DNA from: Actinomadura alba
Lineage (GTDB): Bacteria > Actinomycetota > Actinomycetes > Streptosporangiales > Streptosporangiaceae
Reading direction: 5' to 3'
NCBI RefSeq assembly: GCF_014323705.1
Contig: NZ_JABVEC010000002.1
Location: 310,001 to 374,000 of the forward strand
DNA length: 64,000 bases
The position numbers and the translations under genes are program-made. Positions 16,165-23,964 of the stretch are shown here, piece by piece; position 1 is the stretch's first letter; every line of letters begins with the position of its first letter. The notes under the pieces are model-generated. The model did not search any database and was not told where the DNA came from. It saw nothing but the letters and a program-made list of their open reading frames with translations.

Positions 16165-16727
16165 CAGAAGAGTACGAGGCGCTCCCCGAGGAGATCGCCA
16201 AGGCGATTGAGATCGTGGACGGCTACGTCGTCTACTGCGAGGCGCCTACTCCCGATCACCAGACGGTGGGCAGGCGGCTCGCCAACTCGCTGGAACGTCA
16301 TGCGCGTTCGGCCATGGAACGTGGCCACGGGTGCGTCACGGTGAACAACTACGTCGATCTGAGACTTCGTGACGTTCCGTTGCTCAACCGCCGACCCGAT
16401 GTCGTGCTCTATCGGTGCCTGGATCGCGAGCGAGGAGAACGGTTGCGAGCCGAGCACGCTCTGCTCGTCATCGAGATCGTTTCCCCTGGATCGGAGACGC
16501 AGGACACCCTCGACAAGCCTGCGGAGTACGCCAAAGCCGGCATCCCGCACTACTGGGTGGCCCGGCTGGACGGCACAGGTGTATCGGTCATCGAGCGCTA
16601 CCAGCTCGACCGGGCCACGATGCTCTACAAGCACATCGGCACGTTCATGAAGGACGAGGCCGGCGACGCGCCAACGGTCAGCAATCCCATCACCATCACG
16701 ATCGACTGGGCCGAATTGCGATTCTGA
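16158..16727 (+). CDS. Uma2 family (DUF820) PD-(D/E)XK nuclease-like protein, frameshifted 5' end
   Basis: This 189-aa reading begins at a GTG within the repeat. It shows the Uma2 core: TAEEYEALPE, EIVDGYVVYCEAP, HQTVGRRLANSLE, then the nuclease-like PDVVLYR (Asp), LLVIEIVSPGS (Glu) and an Asp/Lys helix, and AKAGIPHYWVARLD. Uma2 proteins have a restriction-endonuclease fold; their role is unknown. An additional N-terminus is encoded just upstream (ATG 16085, MTSLPEDSWLLGIRP...) but ends at a TGA at 16151 because three copies of an 8-bp repeat shift the frame. The product is therefore either short by about 20 residues or off in this isolate. It follows the GT-C gene by 11 bp counted from the upstream ATG. 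Confidence 0.8.
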   Translation: MTAEEYEALPEEIAKAIEIVDGYVVYCEAPTPDHQTVGRRLANSLERHARSAMERGHGCVTVNNYVDLRLRDVPLLNRRPDVVLYRCLDRERGERLRAEHALLVIEIVSPGSETQDTLDKPAEYAKAGIPHYWVARLDGTGVSVIERYQLDRATMLYKHIGTFMKDEAGDAPTVSNPITITIDWAELRF

Positions 16728-16920
16728 GGACCTCGACCGGAGTCAGGGCCTTCAGCGCTGCGCTGCGTCAGCGCTGGATGTTCAACTCATCGCGCTTCAC
16801 GCGGCCGACCCCAGTACGACGCCAGGACCGGCCGTAGCTCATTTGCCCGCAAGCGGGCTGGGATCGAAGGCGTCGAACTTGGCCCGCACCCACACCTGGC
16901 CACCTTGCCGGTTGACGACA

Positions 16921-16960
16921 TCGGATCCGCTGTGGGCGAATCGGGTCCGCTGTCGGTGAA
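16921..16960. repeat. 20-bp imperfect tandem repeat
   Basis: TCGGATCCGCTGTGGGCGAA is followed immediately by TCGGGTCCGCTGTCGGTGAA. They differ at three positions. The pair lies 42-81 bases before the SDR start, where a regulator could bind. Confidence 0.7.
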
Positions 16961-16989
16961 CCCGCCTGGGTGCTCCGTGTTCGCGGTGC

Positions 16990-16995
16990 TTAAGT
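16990..16995 (+). promoter_or_regulatory. -10-like TTAAGT, leaderless arrangement
   Basis: TTAAGT lies six bases before the ATG at 17002 and no Shine-Dalgarno is present, which suggests a leaderless transcript for the SDR gene. Confidence 0.35.
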
Positions 16996-17001
16996 GTCGG
17001 G

Positions 17002-17988
17002 ATGGAGATCTTGGTGCTGGGCGGGACAGCTTGGGTGGGCCGGGAGCTGTCGAGGCAGGCGATCGAGCGCGGCCATCGAGTGACGTGCCTGGCGCGCGGC
17101 GAAAGCGGAGAAGCCGCGGGCGGAGCGAGGCTGGTGGTCGCCGACCGGCGCGATCCTGTGGCGTACCAACCGCTGCTTGACCGCGAATGGGATGCGGTCA
17201 TCGAGGTGTCATGGCAGCCGGGCTTCGTTCGTGAGGCGCTCAACGCACTGGGCGGCAGGGCCAGGCATTGGGCCTATGTCTCCTCCGTCAGCGCCTACGC
17301 CTCCCATGCCACGCCGGCCGCGGACGAGTCCGCGGCCCTTCTTGCTCCGGCCGATCGAAGCGAGGTCGACCGCGCGTTGTACGGCGAGGCGAAAGTCGCC
17401 TGCGAGCAGGCCTCTACGGCGATCGTGGGCGACCGTCTGCTCGTCGCACGCGCCGGTCTCATCGCCGGCCCGGGCGATCACACCGGACGCACCGGCTACT
17501 GGGTGGCCCGTGCCGCACGCGATCCGCAAGGGCCGATGCTGGTTCCCGATGCACCGGCCATGCCGACACAGGCAGTCGACGTGCGGGACCTCACCGCTTG
17601 GCTGCTCGACGCCGGGGCGACGGGGAGCGTCGGCACGTACGACGCTGTCGGTCCGGTCGTTCCGTTCGGAGAGTGGATCGAGCTGTCTCGTAGCATTGGC
17701 GGGCACACCGGTCCGGTGGTCACCGCCGACTCGGCCTGGCTGCTCGCGAAGGGCGTGGCCGAGTTCATGGGGGCCGAGTCGCTGCCGATGTGGCTGGTCG
17801 AGCCGGGCTGGGAGGGCTTCTCGGCCCGCAGCGGATCTGCGGCGCGCGCCGCGGGGCTTCGTCATCGGCCCCGGGCGGAGCTGCTGGCCGACACGCTGCT
17901 GTGGGAACGCGAGCAGGGTCTGGACCGGGCAAGACGTGCCGGCCTCAGCGCCCAGCGCGAGCGCGAATTGCTCGACGCTCTCGGCTAA
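17002..17988 (+). CDS. atypical NAD(P)-dependent SDR / epimerase-like protein
   Basis: A 328-aa extended short-chain dehydrogenase-like protein. The N-terminus [18 protein letters not shown] is a Rossmann dinucleotide loop of the GGTxxxG type used by atypical SDRs. [11 protein letters not shown] follows, and YGEAK supplies the Tyr-xxx-Lys pair. Later motifs are [20 protein letters not shown] and [16 protein letters not shown]. Family members act as reductases, epimerases or isomerase-like proteins; the substrate here is unknown. It appears leaderless. The nitronate monooxygenase gene follows after about 85 bp. Proximity to the sugar genes makes an NDP-sugar role possible, but the flanking genes here are not polymer genes. 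Confidence 0.75.
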   Translation: MEILVLGGTAWVGRELSRQAIERGHRVTCLARGESGEAAGGARLVVADRRDPVAYQPLLDREWDAVIEVSWQPGFVREALNALGGRARHWAYVSSVSAYASHATPAADESAALLAPADRSEVDRALYGEAKVACEQASTAIVGDRLLVARAGLIAGPGDHTGRTGYWVARAARDPQGPMLVPDAPAMPTQAVDVRDLTAWLLDAGATGSVGTYDAVGPVVPFGEWIELSRSIGGHTGPVVTADSAWLLAKGVAEFMGAESLPMWLVEPGWEGFSARSGSAARAAGLRHRPRAELLADTLLWEREQGLDRARRAGLSAQRERELLDALG

Positions 17989-18072
17989 CGGCTTCGGTCC
18001 ATGTCGCCGCGTCGGCGGCCAGTTCATCTGCCCGACGCCCTTGTGTGCCGGTAAGGGGTGATGATTGTGGGC

Positions 18073-19035
18073 ATGGCGTTGTCGACGGCATTCACGAAGT
18101 TGTTCGGTGTGCAGCACCCGATTGCCCTGGCGCCGATGGGCGGGTCGGCTGGTGGTGCGCTGGCGGCGGCCGTCTCTCGAGGCGGGGGGCTCGGGCTGCT
18201 GGGCAGCGGCAACGGGGATCGGGACTGGCTGGCCCGCGAGCTGCCAATAGTTGCCGAGGGCACCGAAAAGCCGTGGGGGATCGGCTTCCTGACCTGGGCG
18301 ATCGATGTTGGCGCGGTCGAGCGGGCGCTGGAGCACAACCCCAGGGCGGTGATGTTGTCCTTTGGAGACCCGAGCCCGTTCGCTGAACGCATCCGCCAGG
18401 CGGGTGTGGCGCTGATCATTCAGGTCACCGATCTGGAGGAGGCCCGGCGGGCGGTGGACCTGGGCGCAGATGTCATCGTGGCGCAGGGGACCGAAAGCGG
18501 TGGGCATGGCGCTCGGCACGGGCGGTCCACGTTGCCGTTCGTGCCGGTCGTGGTGGACCTGGCGGCGCCGGTGCCGGTGCTGGCGGCCGGCGGGATCGCC
18601 GATGGACGTGGCGTGGCCGCCGTCCTGGCTCTGGGGGCCGCCGGGGCGCTCATCGGTACCCGCTTTCAGGCCACGCCCGAGGCACTGGTCGCCCCCTCGA
18701 CCGCCAAGGCGATCGTCGAGGGACACGGGCAGGACACCGAGCGCAGCAGCGTGCTCGATATCGCCCGAGGCTCTCGGTGGCCGTCGAAGTACACCGCCCG
18801 CACCCTCGGCCACCCCGTTCTTGACCAATGGCGGGGCCGAGAGGCCGAACTCTCCGCCGATCCCCAGGCCAAGCAGGCCTACCAAGATGGCGTGGCACGA
18901 GGCGAGATACCCCCACTGCCGGTGTGGGCCAGCGAGGCCATCGATCTCATCAACGACCTGCCCTCCGCAGCCGATCTTGTCGCCACCCTGGCCGCGCAGG
19001 CTGAGGACGCACTGGCCCGAGCGGGAAGGCGCTGA
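18073..19035 (+). CDS. nitronate monooxygenase (2-nitropropane dioxygenase family)
   Basis: A 320-aa FMN-dependent TIM-barrel enzyme that oxidises alkyl nitronates. Features: HPIALAPMGGSAGGALAAAVS at the N-terminus with the FMN-binding glycine cluster, GIGFLTW, the central IVAQGTESGGHGARHG carrying the conserved His of the family, and the phosphate-binding VLAAGGIADGRGVAAVLALGA followed by GTRFQATPEA. Start choice is uncertain: ATG 18073 (MALSTAFTKLFG) matches usual homologue length, while GTG 18058 and ATG 18061 lie just after AAGGGG. It is convergent with the GT2 gene at 19.1 kb. It is probably unrelated to wall polymer synthesis; detoxification of nitronates is the usual role. Confidence 0.85.
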   Translation: MALSTAFTKLFGVQHPIALAPMGGSAGGALAAAVSRGGGLGLLGSGNGDRDWLARELPIVAEGTEKPWGIGFLTWAIDVGAVERALEHNPRAVMLSFGDPSPFAERIRQAGVALIIQVTDLEEARRAVDLGADVIVAQGTESGGHGARHGRSTLPFVPVVVDLAAPVPVLAAGGIADGRGVAAVLALGAAGALIGTRFQATPEALVAPSTAKAIVEGHGQDTERSSVLDIARGSRWPSKYTARTLGHPVLDQWRGREAELSADPQAKQAYQDGVARGEIPPLPVWASEAIDLINDLPSAADLVATLAAQAEDALARAGRR

Positions 19036-19062
19036 CCGGAACGGTCTGCCAGGAGCGGTCAG
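19032..19062. terminator. weak inverted repeat between convergent genes
   Basis: CTGACCG (19032-19038) and CGGTCAG (19056-19062) flank a 17-base loop. They overlap the stop of the nitronate monooxygenase and lie 40 bp past the end of the opposing GT2 gene. No T-run is present, so this is only a candidate. Confidence 0.3.
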
Positions 19063-19102
19063 ATGGGCCTGGAGGTTGACCGGCCCGCGTTCGGGGCGCT
19101 GG

Positions 19103-20734
19103 CTACGACTGCGCGCGCGGGCCGACGATGCTTCGCCGGATCCGCCCGAGCCGACGGCGGAGCCTGCGGTGCAGCCGGCGGTTCTGCTGTGCCTTCATCT
19201 CGCGGATCTCGGCGTTCAGGCTGTGCGCCTGAGCCCGCCACTTGGCCGCCTCGGACTCCCACTTCACGGCGCGGGCGTGCCAGTCGACCGGCGGTTGCGG
19301 CACGTCGGTCGTGGCCTGCGTGAGAGCCCATTCGGTGCCGTCGATGGTGTGCGCCGCGAACATCTCGCGCACCAGGTTGTCGACGTCGTCATCGGCCCCG
19401 GCGATCCGGTGGGCGCGAGCGTACGCGCGCGTCTGCTCGAACCGCGCGGTGGTCGCCTCGGTCTGCTCGCCGGACAGATCGAGCGTGACGAGGCCGTACC
19501 CCTCCTTCTCGACCAGCTGGATCAGCCGCTGGAGGGCCCCGGGAGCGGGGACCCATCCGGCCGGGCAGTGGAAGCGGTAGGGCGAGGGGAACGCGGTCTC
19601 GGCCACCGACTCGACCAGGCGCACCCTGCCGTCGTCGCCGAAGCCCTCGCGCATGAGCCGCAGATCGAGCAGCGGATCGGCGTGCAGGTCGCGTCGCCGG
19701 TCGTGGAGCTTCGACCACGGTCCGACCAGATCGATGCGTACGTCCGACACGTTGCCGGCGGTCAGCCCGCTCACGGTCGCCCTGGCCTGCTCCCAGGTCG
19801 CCTCGGTCACGTCGACCACGGCCTCGACGCCGGGCACCCGCCACTGCCTGCCGGGGTCGGGGCGGCGTTTGCGCGGGATCAGCACCCGGTTGGCGTAGAA
19901 GGGCCGGCAGTAGCGGGTGGCGCGTTGGCCGTTGGTCATGGTGGTCGACCAGCCCAGGTGCCAGCTGCTGCTGGCGAGCTCCGGGACGAAGACCCCGCCG
20001 GCCTGGCCGAGGCGGTACCCGAACTCGGTGTCCTCGCCAAGAACCATGTCGCCGTCGACACCGCCCGCGTCGTGGTAGAAGGAGCGGTGGTAGGAGGCCG
20101 AGGCCCCGGTGAAGACCCGGGAGGCCTGTGCGCCGGCCGAGCGGAGCAGATCGGTCTTCTCGATGAACTCCTCGTAGGGGTGACCCTCATGCCGTTCGTT
20201 GGCGAAGATCTTCTCGCCGTCGCCGCGGGCCACCGCGTCGTAGGCGTCCTGAGGAGTGAGGGCACCCGCCTGGTAGTCGACGAATCGCTTGTGTCCGACG
20301 AGGACCAGGTGGTCGGCGAGGTGGTGCCAGCGGACGTGGGCCTCGACATTGTCGTGGAAGCACAGCATGTCGGCGTCGAGCCGCACGATCACATCGCCCT
20401 CGGCGGCGAGCGCGCCGGAACGGTAGGCGTGCGCGCAGCCCCATCCACCGGGCAGGCTCGGCACGATCCGGGTGTGCTCCGGCCGGATCTCGGGCAGGCG
20501 CAACGGCGGGTCGCTGCCGTCGTCGGCGATCACTACCTCGAGCAGATGCCCCGGGTAGGTCTGTCCCGCGAGCCCGGCGAGCGTCAGGTCCAGCTTCTCC
20601 TGTGACCCGTAGGCCGGTATCACGACACTTACGGTCAGGGTGGGTTCCCATTGACCGAGCGTCGGCGGCCGGAGGTCGCCGTAATCGTTGTCGCGGATCC
20701 GAGGCTGTGCGCTCGGAACTACCAGCATGCTCAC
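19103..20734 (-). CDS. GT2 family glycosyltransferase (paralogue A, coiled-coil tail)
   Basis: A 543-aa enzyme. After the opening PRIRDNDYGDLRPP the GT-A domain starts at SVVIPAYGSQEKLDLTL (about residue 36), with VIADDGSDPPLRLPEI, the metal motif RLDADM, and the acceptor-side GEDTEFGYRLGQAGG. A second region (about 300-450) has VGPWSKL and FHCPAGWVPAPGAL. The last 55 residues are a coiled coil, WESEAAKWRAQAHSLNAEI, ending in a highly basic tail likely to touch the membrane. The protein at 49532-51175 has the same order and motifs throughout. GTG at 20734 or ATG at 20728 are both possible starts. Substrate unknown; it probably elongates or decorates the surface polymer. Confidence 0.85.
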   Translation of the reverse strand: MSMLVVPSAQPRIRDNDYGDLRPPTLGQWEPTLTVSVVIPAYGSQEKLDLTLAGLAGQTYPGHLLEVVIADDGSDPPLRLPEIRPEHTRIVPSLPGGWGCAHAYRSGALAAEGDVIVRLDADMLCFHDNVEAHVRWHHLADHLVLVGHKRFVDYQAGALTPQDAYDAVARGDGEKIFANERHEGHPYEEFIEKTDLLRSAGAQASRVFTGASASYHRSFYHDAGGVDGDMVLGEDTEFGYRLGQAGGVFVPELASSSWHLGWSTTMTNGQRATRYCRPFYANRVLIPRKRRPDPGRQWRVPGVEAVVDVTEATWEQARATVSGLTAGNVSDVRIDLVGPWSKLHDRRRDLHADPLLDLRLMREGFGDDGRVRLVESVAETAFPSPYRFHCPAGWVPAPGALQRLIQLVEKEGYGLVTLDLSGEQTEATTARFEQTRAYARAHRIAGADDDVDNLVREMFAAHTIDGTEWALTQATTDVPQPPVDWHARAVKWESEAAKWRAQAHSLNAEIREMKAQQNRRLHRRLRRRLGRIRRSIVGPRAQS

Positions 20735-20991
20735 TCGTCCGGTGTCCCTCGCTTGTCTGGCCCGGTCGCCATCCTGGTGCGAATTTCATGCAGGCTAGCA
20801 GGTCGACGTGCCATTCGAGTGACCCCGGCCCGTGGTATTTCCGCCGGCTGTTCCACGAATATGAATTGGCTGCGAATTTCTAATTTCAGGCTGTCAACGA
20901 GATGGCGACATTCGGATGAACCCCTGCCAATTGGAATCTTGCCCGCAGGTGTCAGGCGGGTGCGAGCCCGATGAGCCGGGCGCGCTTGAAG
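20735..20991. other. AT-rich intergenic region upstream of the GT2 gene
   Basis: This 257-bp stretch includes an unusually AT-rich block (about 20800-20935). On the minus strand a perfect TTGACA lies at 20892-20897, but no -10 at proper spacing is evident. It most likely holds the promoter of the leftward GT2 gene. No coding capacity was recognised. Confidence 0.45.
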
Positions 20992-22242
20992 TCAGCCGGT
21001 CGGCCGGCGGTGTTCGGCCACGGATCCGGCCAGGGGCGAGACCGCCTGTTGCCATGCGTGCAGACCCCGCGGCGTGAGGAAGGCGTCGAAGACCATCTCG
21101 GAGGCGCCGACGAGGATTCCCTCGCTGCCGAGGGCCGACGAGACGAGTTCGGGCGGCCGGTCTCGCCGGAACATCATCAGCCCGTGCAGATAGGCCTCGC
21201 GCACTGCCTCTTCGGCGTGTGTCCGCAGGTCGGCGCCCACCCCGGAGAGCGTCACCACCTGGGGATCGTGGGCGTTGACCAGCGCGCTCACCCCCTGTCC
21301 GAGGGCGCGCGCGGTCGAGGTCAGCGCGGCGGCGGCGCGGTCGTCGCCCGCCATCGCCTCGGCGATGATCCGCTGGGCCTCCTCGCGCCCCTGCCCGGGG
21401 GTCACCTCGCCGCCGGTCAGCCGGACCAGGGCGTTGGCGCCTACGCCCAGGCTCCAGCATCCGGTGGCGCCGCAGGCGCAGACGCCGGACGCGCCGGTCA
21501 GCGGCATGTGTCCGAATTCGCCGCCGGTGCCGTGCGCGCCCCTGAGCGGACGTCCGTCGAGGATCAGCGTTCCGCCCACATCGAAGTCCACGTGCAGGTG
21601 CAGCCCCACCGCCACGCCGCGCAGCGCGCCCCGGCGGGCCTCCGCCAGTCCCGCGAGCGTCGCGTCGTTGTCCAGCAGCACCGGCAGCGGTGCCGCCGCG
21701 ATCCGCGAGGCGGCCAGCAGTGCGGTGACCTCGACGTCCCGCCAGCCGAGGTGGGGCACGTCGAGCAGCCGGTCTCCGCGTACGGGACCGGGCATCGCGA
21801 TCCCCACCCCCGCGACCCGCTGGCCGAGGGCGCGGACGTGTGCGCGCAGCGCGTCCGCCAGCTCGCCGAGCACCGCCTCGGGCGGGCCGGGCCGGTGCGG
21901 CCGGGTCTCTCTCGTGGTCAGCCGGCCGCCGAGCTCGGCCATGGCGACGGTCCAGGAGTCCTCGCGGAAGTCGACGGCGAGTGCGACCGGCCCGTCCGGG
22001 TGTGGTCCGGGAACACGGGTCGGGCGGCCACGGGTGCGCTGGACGGTCGGTTCCTCCCGTACGAGCCGGCTGCCGATCAGGTCCGCGACCAGCACGGTGG
22101 CGGTGCCGCGGGCCAGATCGAGGTCGTGGGTGAGCTGGGCCCGGGTGCGCATCGCTCCGCCGTCGTGCACCGCGCGCAGCACCCTGAGCAGGTTGTGGAC
22201 GCGGAGCTGGCCGCTCGTCGTCGCTCCCGTCTCGCCAGGCAC
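20992..22242 (-). CDS. ROK family transcriptional regulator
   Basis: A 416-aa protein. Residues about 10-75 form a winged helix (LLRVLRAVHDGGAMRTRAQLT, LDLARGTATVLVADLI). The ROK sugar-kinase-like domain follows: VALAVDFREDSW, VGIAMPGPV, DNDATLAGLAEARRG, GGEFGHMPL and the zinc motif CACGATGCWSLG. ROK repressors usually respond to a sugar or phosphosugar and control its uptake or catabolism. It is divergent from an MFS transporter with about 60 bp between the starts, the standard regulator/target layout. GTG start at 22242. The inducer is not predictable; amino sugars are a reasonable guess given the surroundings. Confidence 0.88.
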   Translation of the reverse strand: MPGETGATTSGQLRVHNLLRVLRAVHDGGAMRTRAQLTHDLDLARGTATVLVADLIGSRLVREEPTVQRTRGRPTRVPGPHPDGPVALAVDFREDSWTVAMAELGGRLTTRETRPHRPGPPEAVLGELADALRAHVRALGQRVAGVGIAMPGPVRGDRLLDVPHLGWRDVEVTALLAASRIAAAPLPVLLDNDATLAGLAEARRGALRGVAVGLHLHVDFDVGGTLILDGRPLRGAHGTGGEFGHMPLTGASGVCACGATGCWSLGVGANALVRLTGGEVTPGQGREEAQRIIAEAMAGDDRAAAALTSTARALGQGVSALVNAHDPQVVTLSGVGADLRTHAEEAVREAYLHGLMMFRRDRPPELVSSALGSEGILVGASEMVFDAFLTPRGLHAWQQAVSPLAGSVAEHRRPTG

Positions 22243-22304
22243 CCGCCCATTGTGTCAGTCGTTCTGGGTTGTTATGTTCTAGCCAAGAGCAAAAAGGAGG
22301 GCCT

Positions 22305-23531
22305 GTGGTCGACCCAGACGTGCGGCGTGCGCGGATGAGCGTGTTCGGTTATTTCGGTCTGTGTGGCGTCGTCGTGGGGATGTGGGCGGCCGGGCTGCCC
22401 GCCCTGGACGACCGGCTCGGGCTCGGCGCGGCGAGGCTCGGCACGGCGCTGCTGTTCGTCTCGTTCGGCGCGCTGATCTCCATGCCGATCGCCGGCCGGT
22501 TGTGCGACCGATGGTCCAGCCGGGCCGTCTGCGTGCCGGCCGGCCCGCTCTGCGCCCTGTCCCTGATCTGTCCAGCGCTGGCGCCCTCGTACGGCACGCT
22601 CATCCTCGGCGCGCTCGTCTTCGGCATGGGACTGGGGCTGCTCGAGATCGCCATGAACGTGCACGCGGTCGAGGTGGAGCGCCGCCATCCCAAGCCGATC
22701 CTGTCGGCGTTCCATGGAGTGTGGAGCCTCGGTGGCGCCGCCGGCGGCGCGCTCACCGCCGCAGGGCTCCACGCGGGGATCGGCTCTCAACGCATGCTGG
22801 TCGTGGCCGCGCTGGCCGGAGCCGTCCTGTTCCTGCCACCGGCGAGGTGGCTGCTGCCCGGCGCCGCCGGACCCGGTGCCGGTACGGAGGCGGAGCCGCA
22901 CGTGAAGACGGCGCCCCGGCGGGTCGGGCTCTGGCGCTTGGTGCTGTTCCTCGGCACCATCGTCTTCGCCGGTCACCTCAGTGAGGGAGCGGCGCTGGAC
23001 TGGGCGGCCGTGCACGCACGCGACGTGCTGGAGGCCGGGCCCGCGGTCGCCCCGCTGGCGTTCACCGTCTACTCCGTGGCGATGACGACGGTGCGCCTGC
23101 TGGGCGACGGGTTGCGCGACCGGCTGGGCGCGGCTCGCACCATCCGGCTGTCCGGGCTCGTGGCCGCCGCCGGCTACGCGCTCGTCCTGCTGGCCCCGGT
23201 CACGGGAGGGGCGAGGCTGGGCGTCGCCTGGGCCGGCTGGGCACTGGCCGGCGTCGGCCTGGCCACGATCGTGCCCGTCGTGTTCAGCGCGGTCGGGGCG
23301 GCGGGCGGCACCGCGGGGCGTGCGCTGTCGACGGTGACGATGTTCGGCTACGCCGGTCTGCTCGGCGGCCCACCCGTGATCGGGCACCTCGCCGACGCCA
23401 CCTCGCTGCCACTGGCGCTGGCGATACCCGGAGTGCTGTGCGCCTACATCGCCGCGGCGGGCCCGGCCGGGATCAGGGCACTCGCCCCGCCCGGTCCCGA
23501 ACCCGCCGTGCGCTCGTCCGTCAGAGCGTGA
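22305..23531 (+). CDS. MFS transporter, YbjJ/fucose-permease-like
   Basis: A 408-aa transporter with about twelve hydrophobic helices. The block IAMNVHAVEVERRHPKPI followed by SAFHGVWSLGGAAGGAL is characteristic of the YbjJ-type subfamily, related to sugar permeases. The short loop between helices 2 and 3 reads GRLCDRWSSR. AAGGAGG at 22294-22300 lies four bases before a GTG at 22305, which sets the start; ATG 22335 would remove ten residues. It is divergent from the ROK regulator and most likely controlled by it. Substrate unknown; sugar or small-molecule import or export are both possible. Confidence 0.83.
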   Translation: MVDPDVRRARMSVFGYFGLCGVVVGMWAAGLPALDDRLGLGAARLGTALLFVSFGALISMPIAGRLCDRWSSRAVCVPAGPLCALSLICPALAPSYGTLILGALVFGMGLGLLEIAMNVHAVEVERRHPKPILSAFHGVWSLGGAAGGALTAAGLHAGIGSQRMLVVAALAGAVLFLPPARWLLPGAAGPGAGTEAEPHVKTAPRRVGLWRLVLFLGTIVFAGHLSEGAALDWAAVHARDVLEAGPAVAPLAFTVYSVAMTTVRLLGDGLRDRLGAARTIRLSGLVAAAGYALVLLAPVTGGARLGVAWAGWALAGVGLATIVPVVFSAVGAAGGTAGRALSTVTMFGYAGLLGGPPVIGHLADATSLPLALAIPGVLCAYIAAAGPAGIRALAPPGPEPAVRSSVRA

Positions 23532-23546
23532 TGCGCCGGCTCATGG

Positions 23547-23855
23547 TCAGGCGGACACGGCCTCGAGCAGCTTGCGGCGCTGCTGCTCGCCGAGGCCGCC
23601 GACGCGGCGGCTGTCGTCGATGCCGGCCTGCTCCATGAGCGCGGCGGCCTTGGCCGGGCCGTAGCCGGGCAGGGCCTTGAGCACCTGGACGACCTTGGTC
23701 TTCTTGGCGATGTCGTCGGTGCGAGCCAGGACATCACCGATGGTGAGCGTGCCGGCCTTCACCCCCGCGAGCAGCTCACTGCGCTCCTTGCGGGCCTGCT
23801 GCGCCTTCTCCAGGGCCTGGGCACGCTGCTCGGGGGTGAGCGTGGGCAGAGCCAT
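23547..23855 (-). CDS. integration host factor, actinobacterial type (mIHF/sIHF paralogue)
   Basis: A 102-aa nucleoid protein. It begins MALPTLTPEQRAQALEKAQQ, the conserved start of mIHF/sIHF. A charged helix, a helix-two-turn-helix-like DNA-binding segment (KALPGYGPAKAAALMEQAGI, about residues 60-80) and SRRVGGLGEQQR follow. mIHF binds DNA without strong sequence preference and helps compaction and integration. The main copy in actinomycetes normally sits next to gmk in the pyrimidine region; here the gene stands alone between an MFS and a TagF gene. This suggests a second copy. AAGGAGA lies six bases before the ATG, so initiation should be strong. It is convergent with the MFS, 15 bp apart. 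Confidence 0.88.
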   Translation of the reverse strand: MALPTLTPEQRAQALEKAQQARKERSELLAGVKAGTLTIGDVLARTDDIAKKTKVVQVLKALPGYGPAKAAALMEQAGIDDSRRVGGLGEQQRRKLLEAVSA

Positions 23856-23879
23856 GAACGTCTCCTTCGTTGTCATTGA

Positions 23880-23898
23880 CCGTCGCAGCACGCGACGG
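23880..23898. terminator. hairpin between the long TagF gene and mihF
   Basis: CCGTCGC (23880-23886) and GCGACGG (23892-23898) pair perfectly across a 5-base loop. The hairpin is 67 bp past the stop of the long TagF gene and 25 bp before the mihF start, both leftward. It may terminate the TagF operon or act in the mihF leader. Confidence 0.5.
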
Positions 23899-23964
23899 GT
23901 ATTCGGGCCATCATGGCGGAGTCTTGTGACTTCCGTGGTGGGAGGGTCGCCGCGGACGGCATCG

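Larger units (their letters stand above)
16728..17001. other. intergenic region with repeats upstream of the SDR gene
   Basis: No confident gene. It holds two CAGCGCTG palindromes (16753-16760, 16769-16776) and a GCCCGC-AA-GCGGGC inverted repeat (16845-16858). It also holds a 20-bp tandem direct repeat (16921-16940 and 16941-16960, 17 of 20 bases identical). A minus-strand open frame ends at 16839 with ...WVRAKFDAFDPSP. It looks like a fragment of a protein C-terminus, but I cannot name it. Confidence 0.5.

Noticed and set aside
16839-17243. Minus-strand frame ending in WVRAKFDAFDPSP
   Set aside because: Its end looks protein-like but most of it overlaps the SDR gene antisense. No family recognised, so it is mentioned only as a possible remnant in the intergenic entry.
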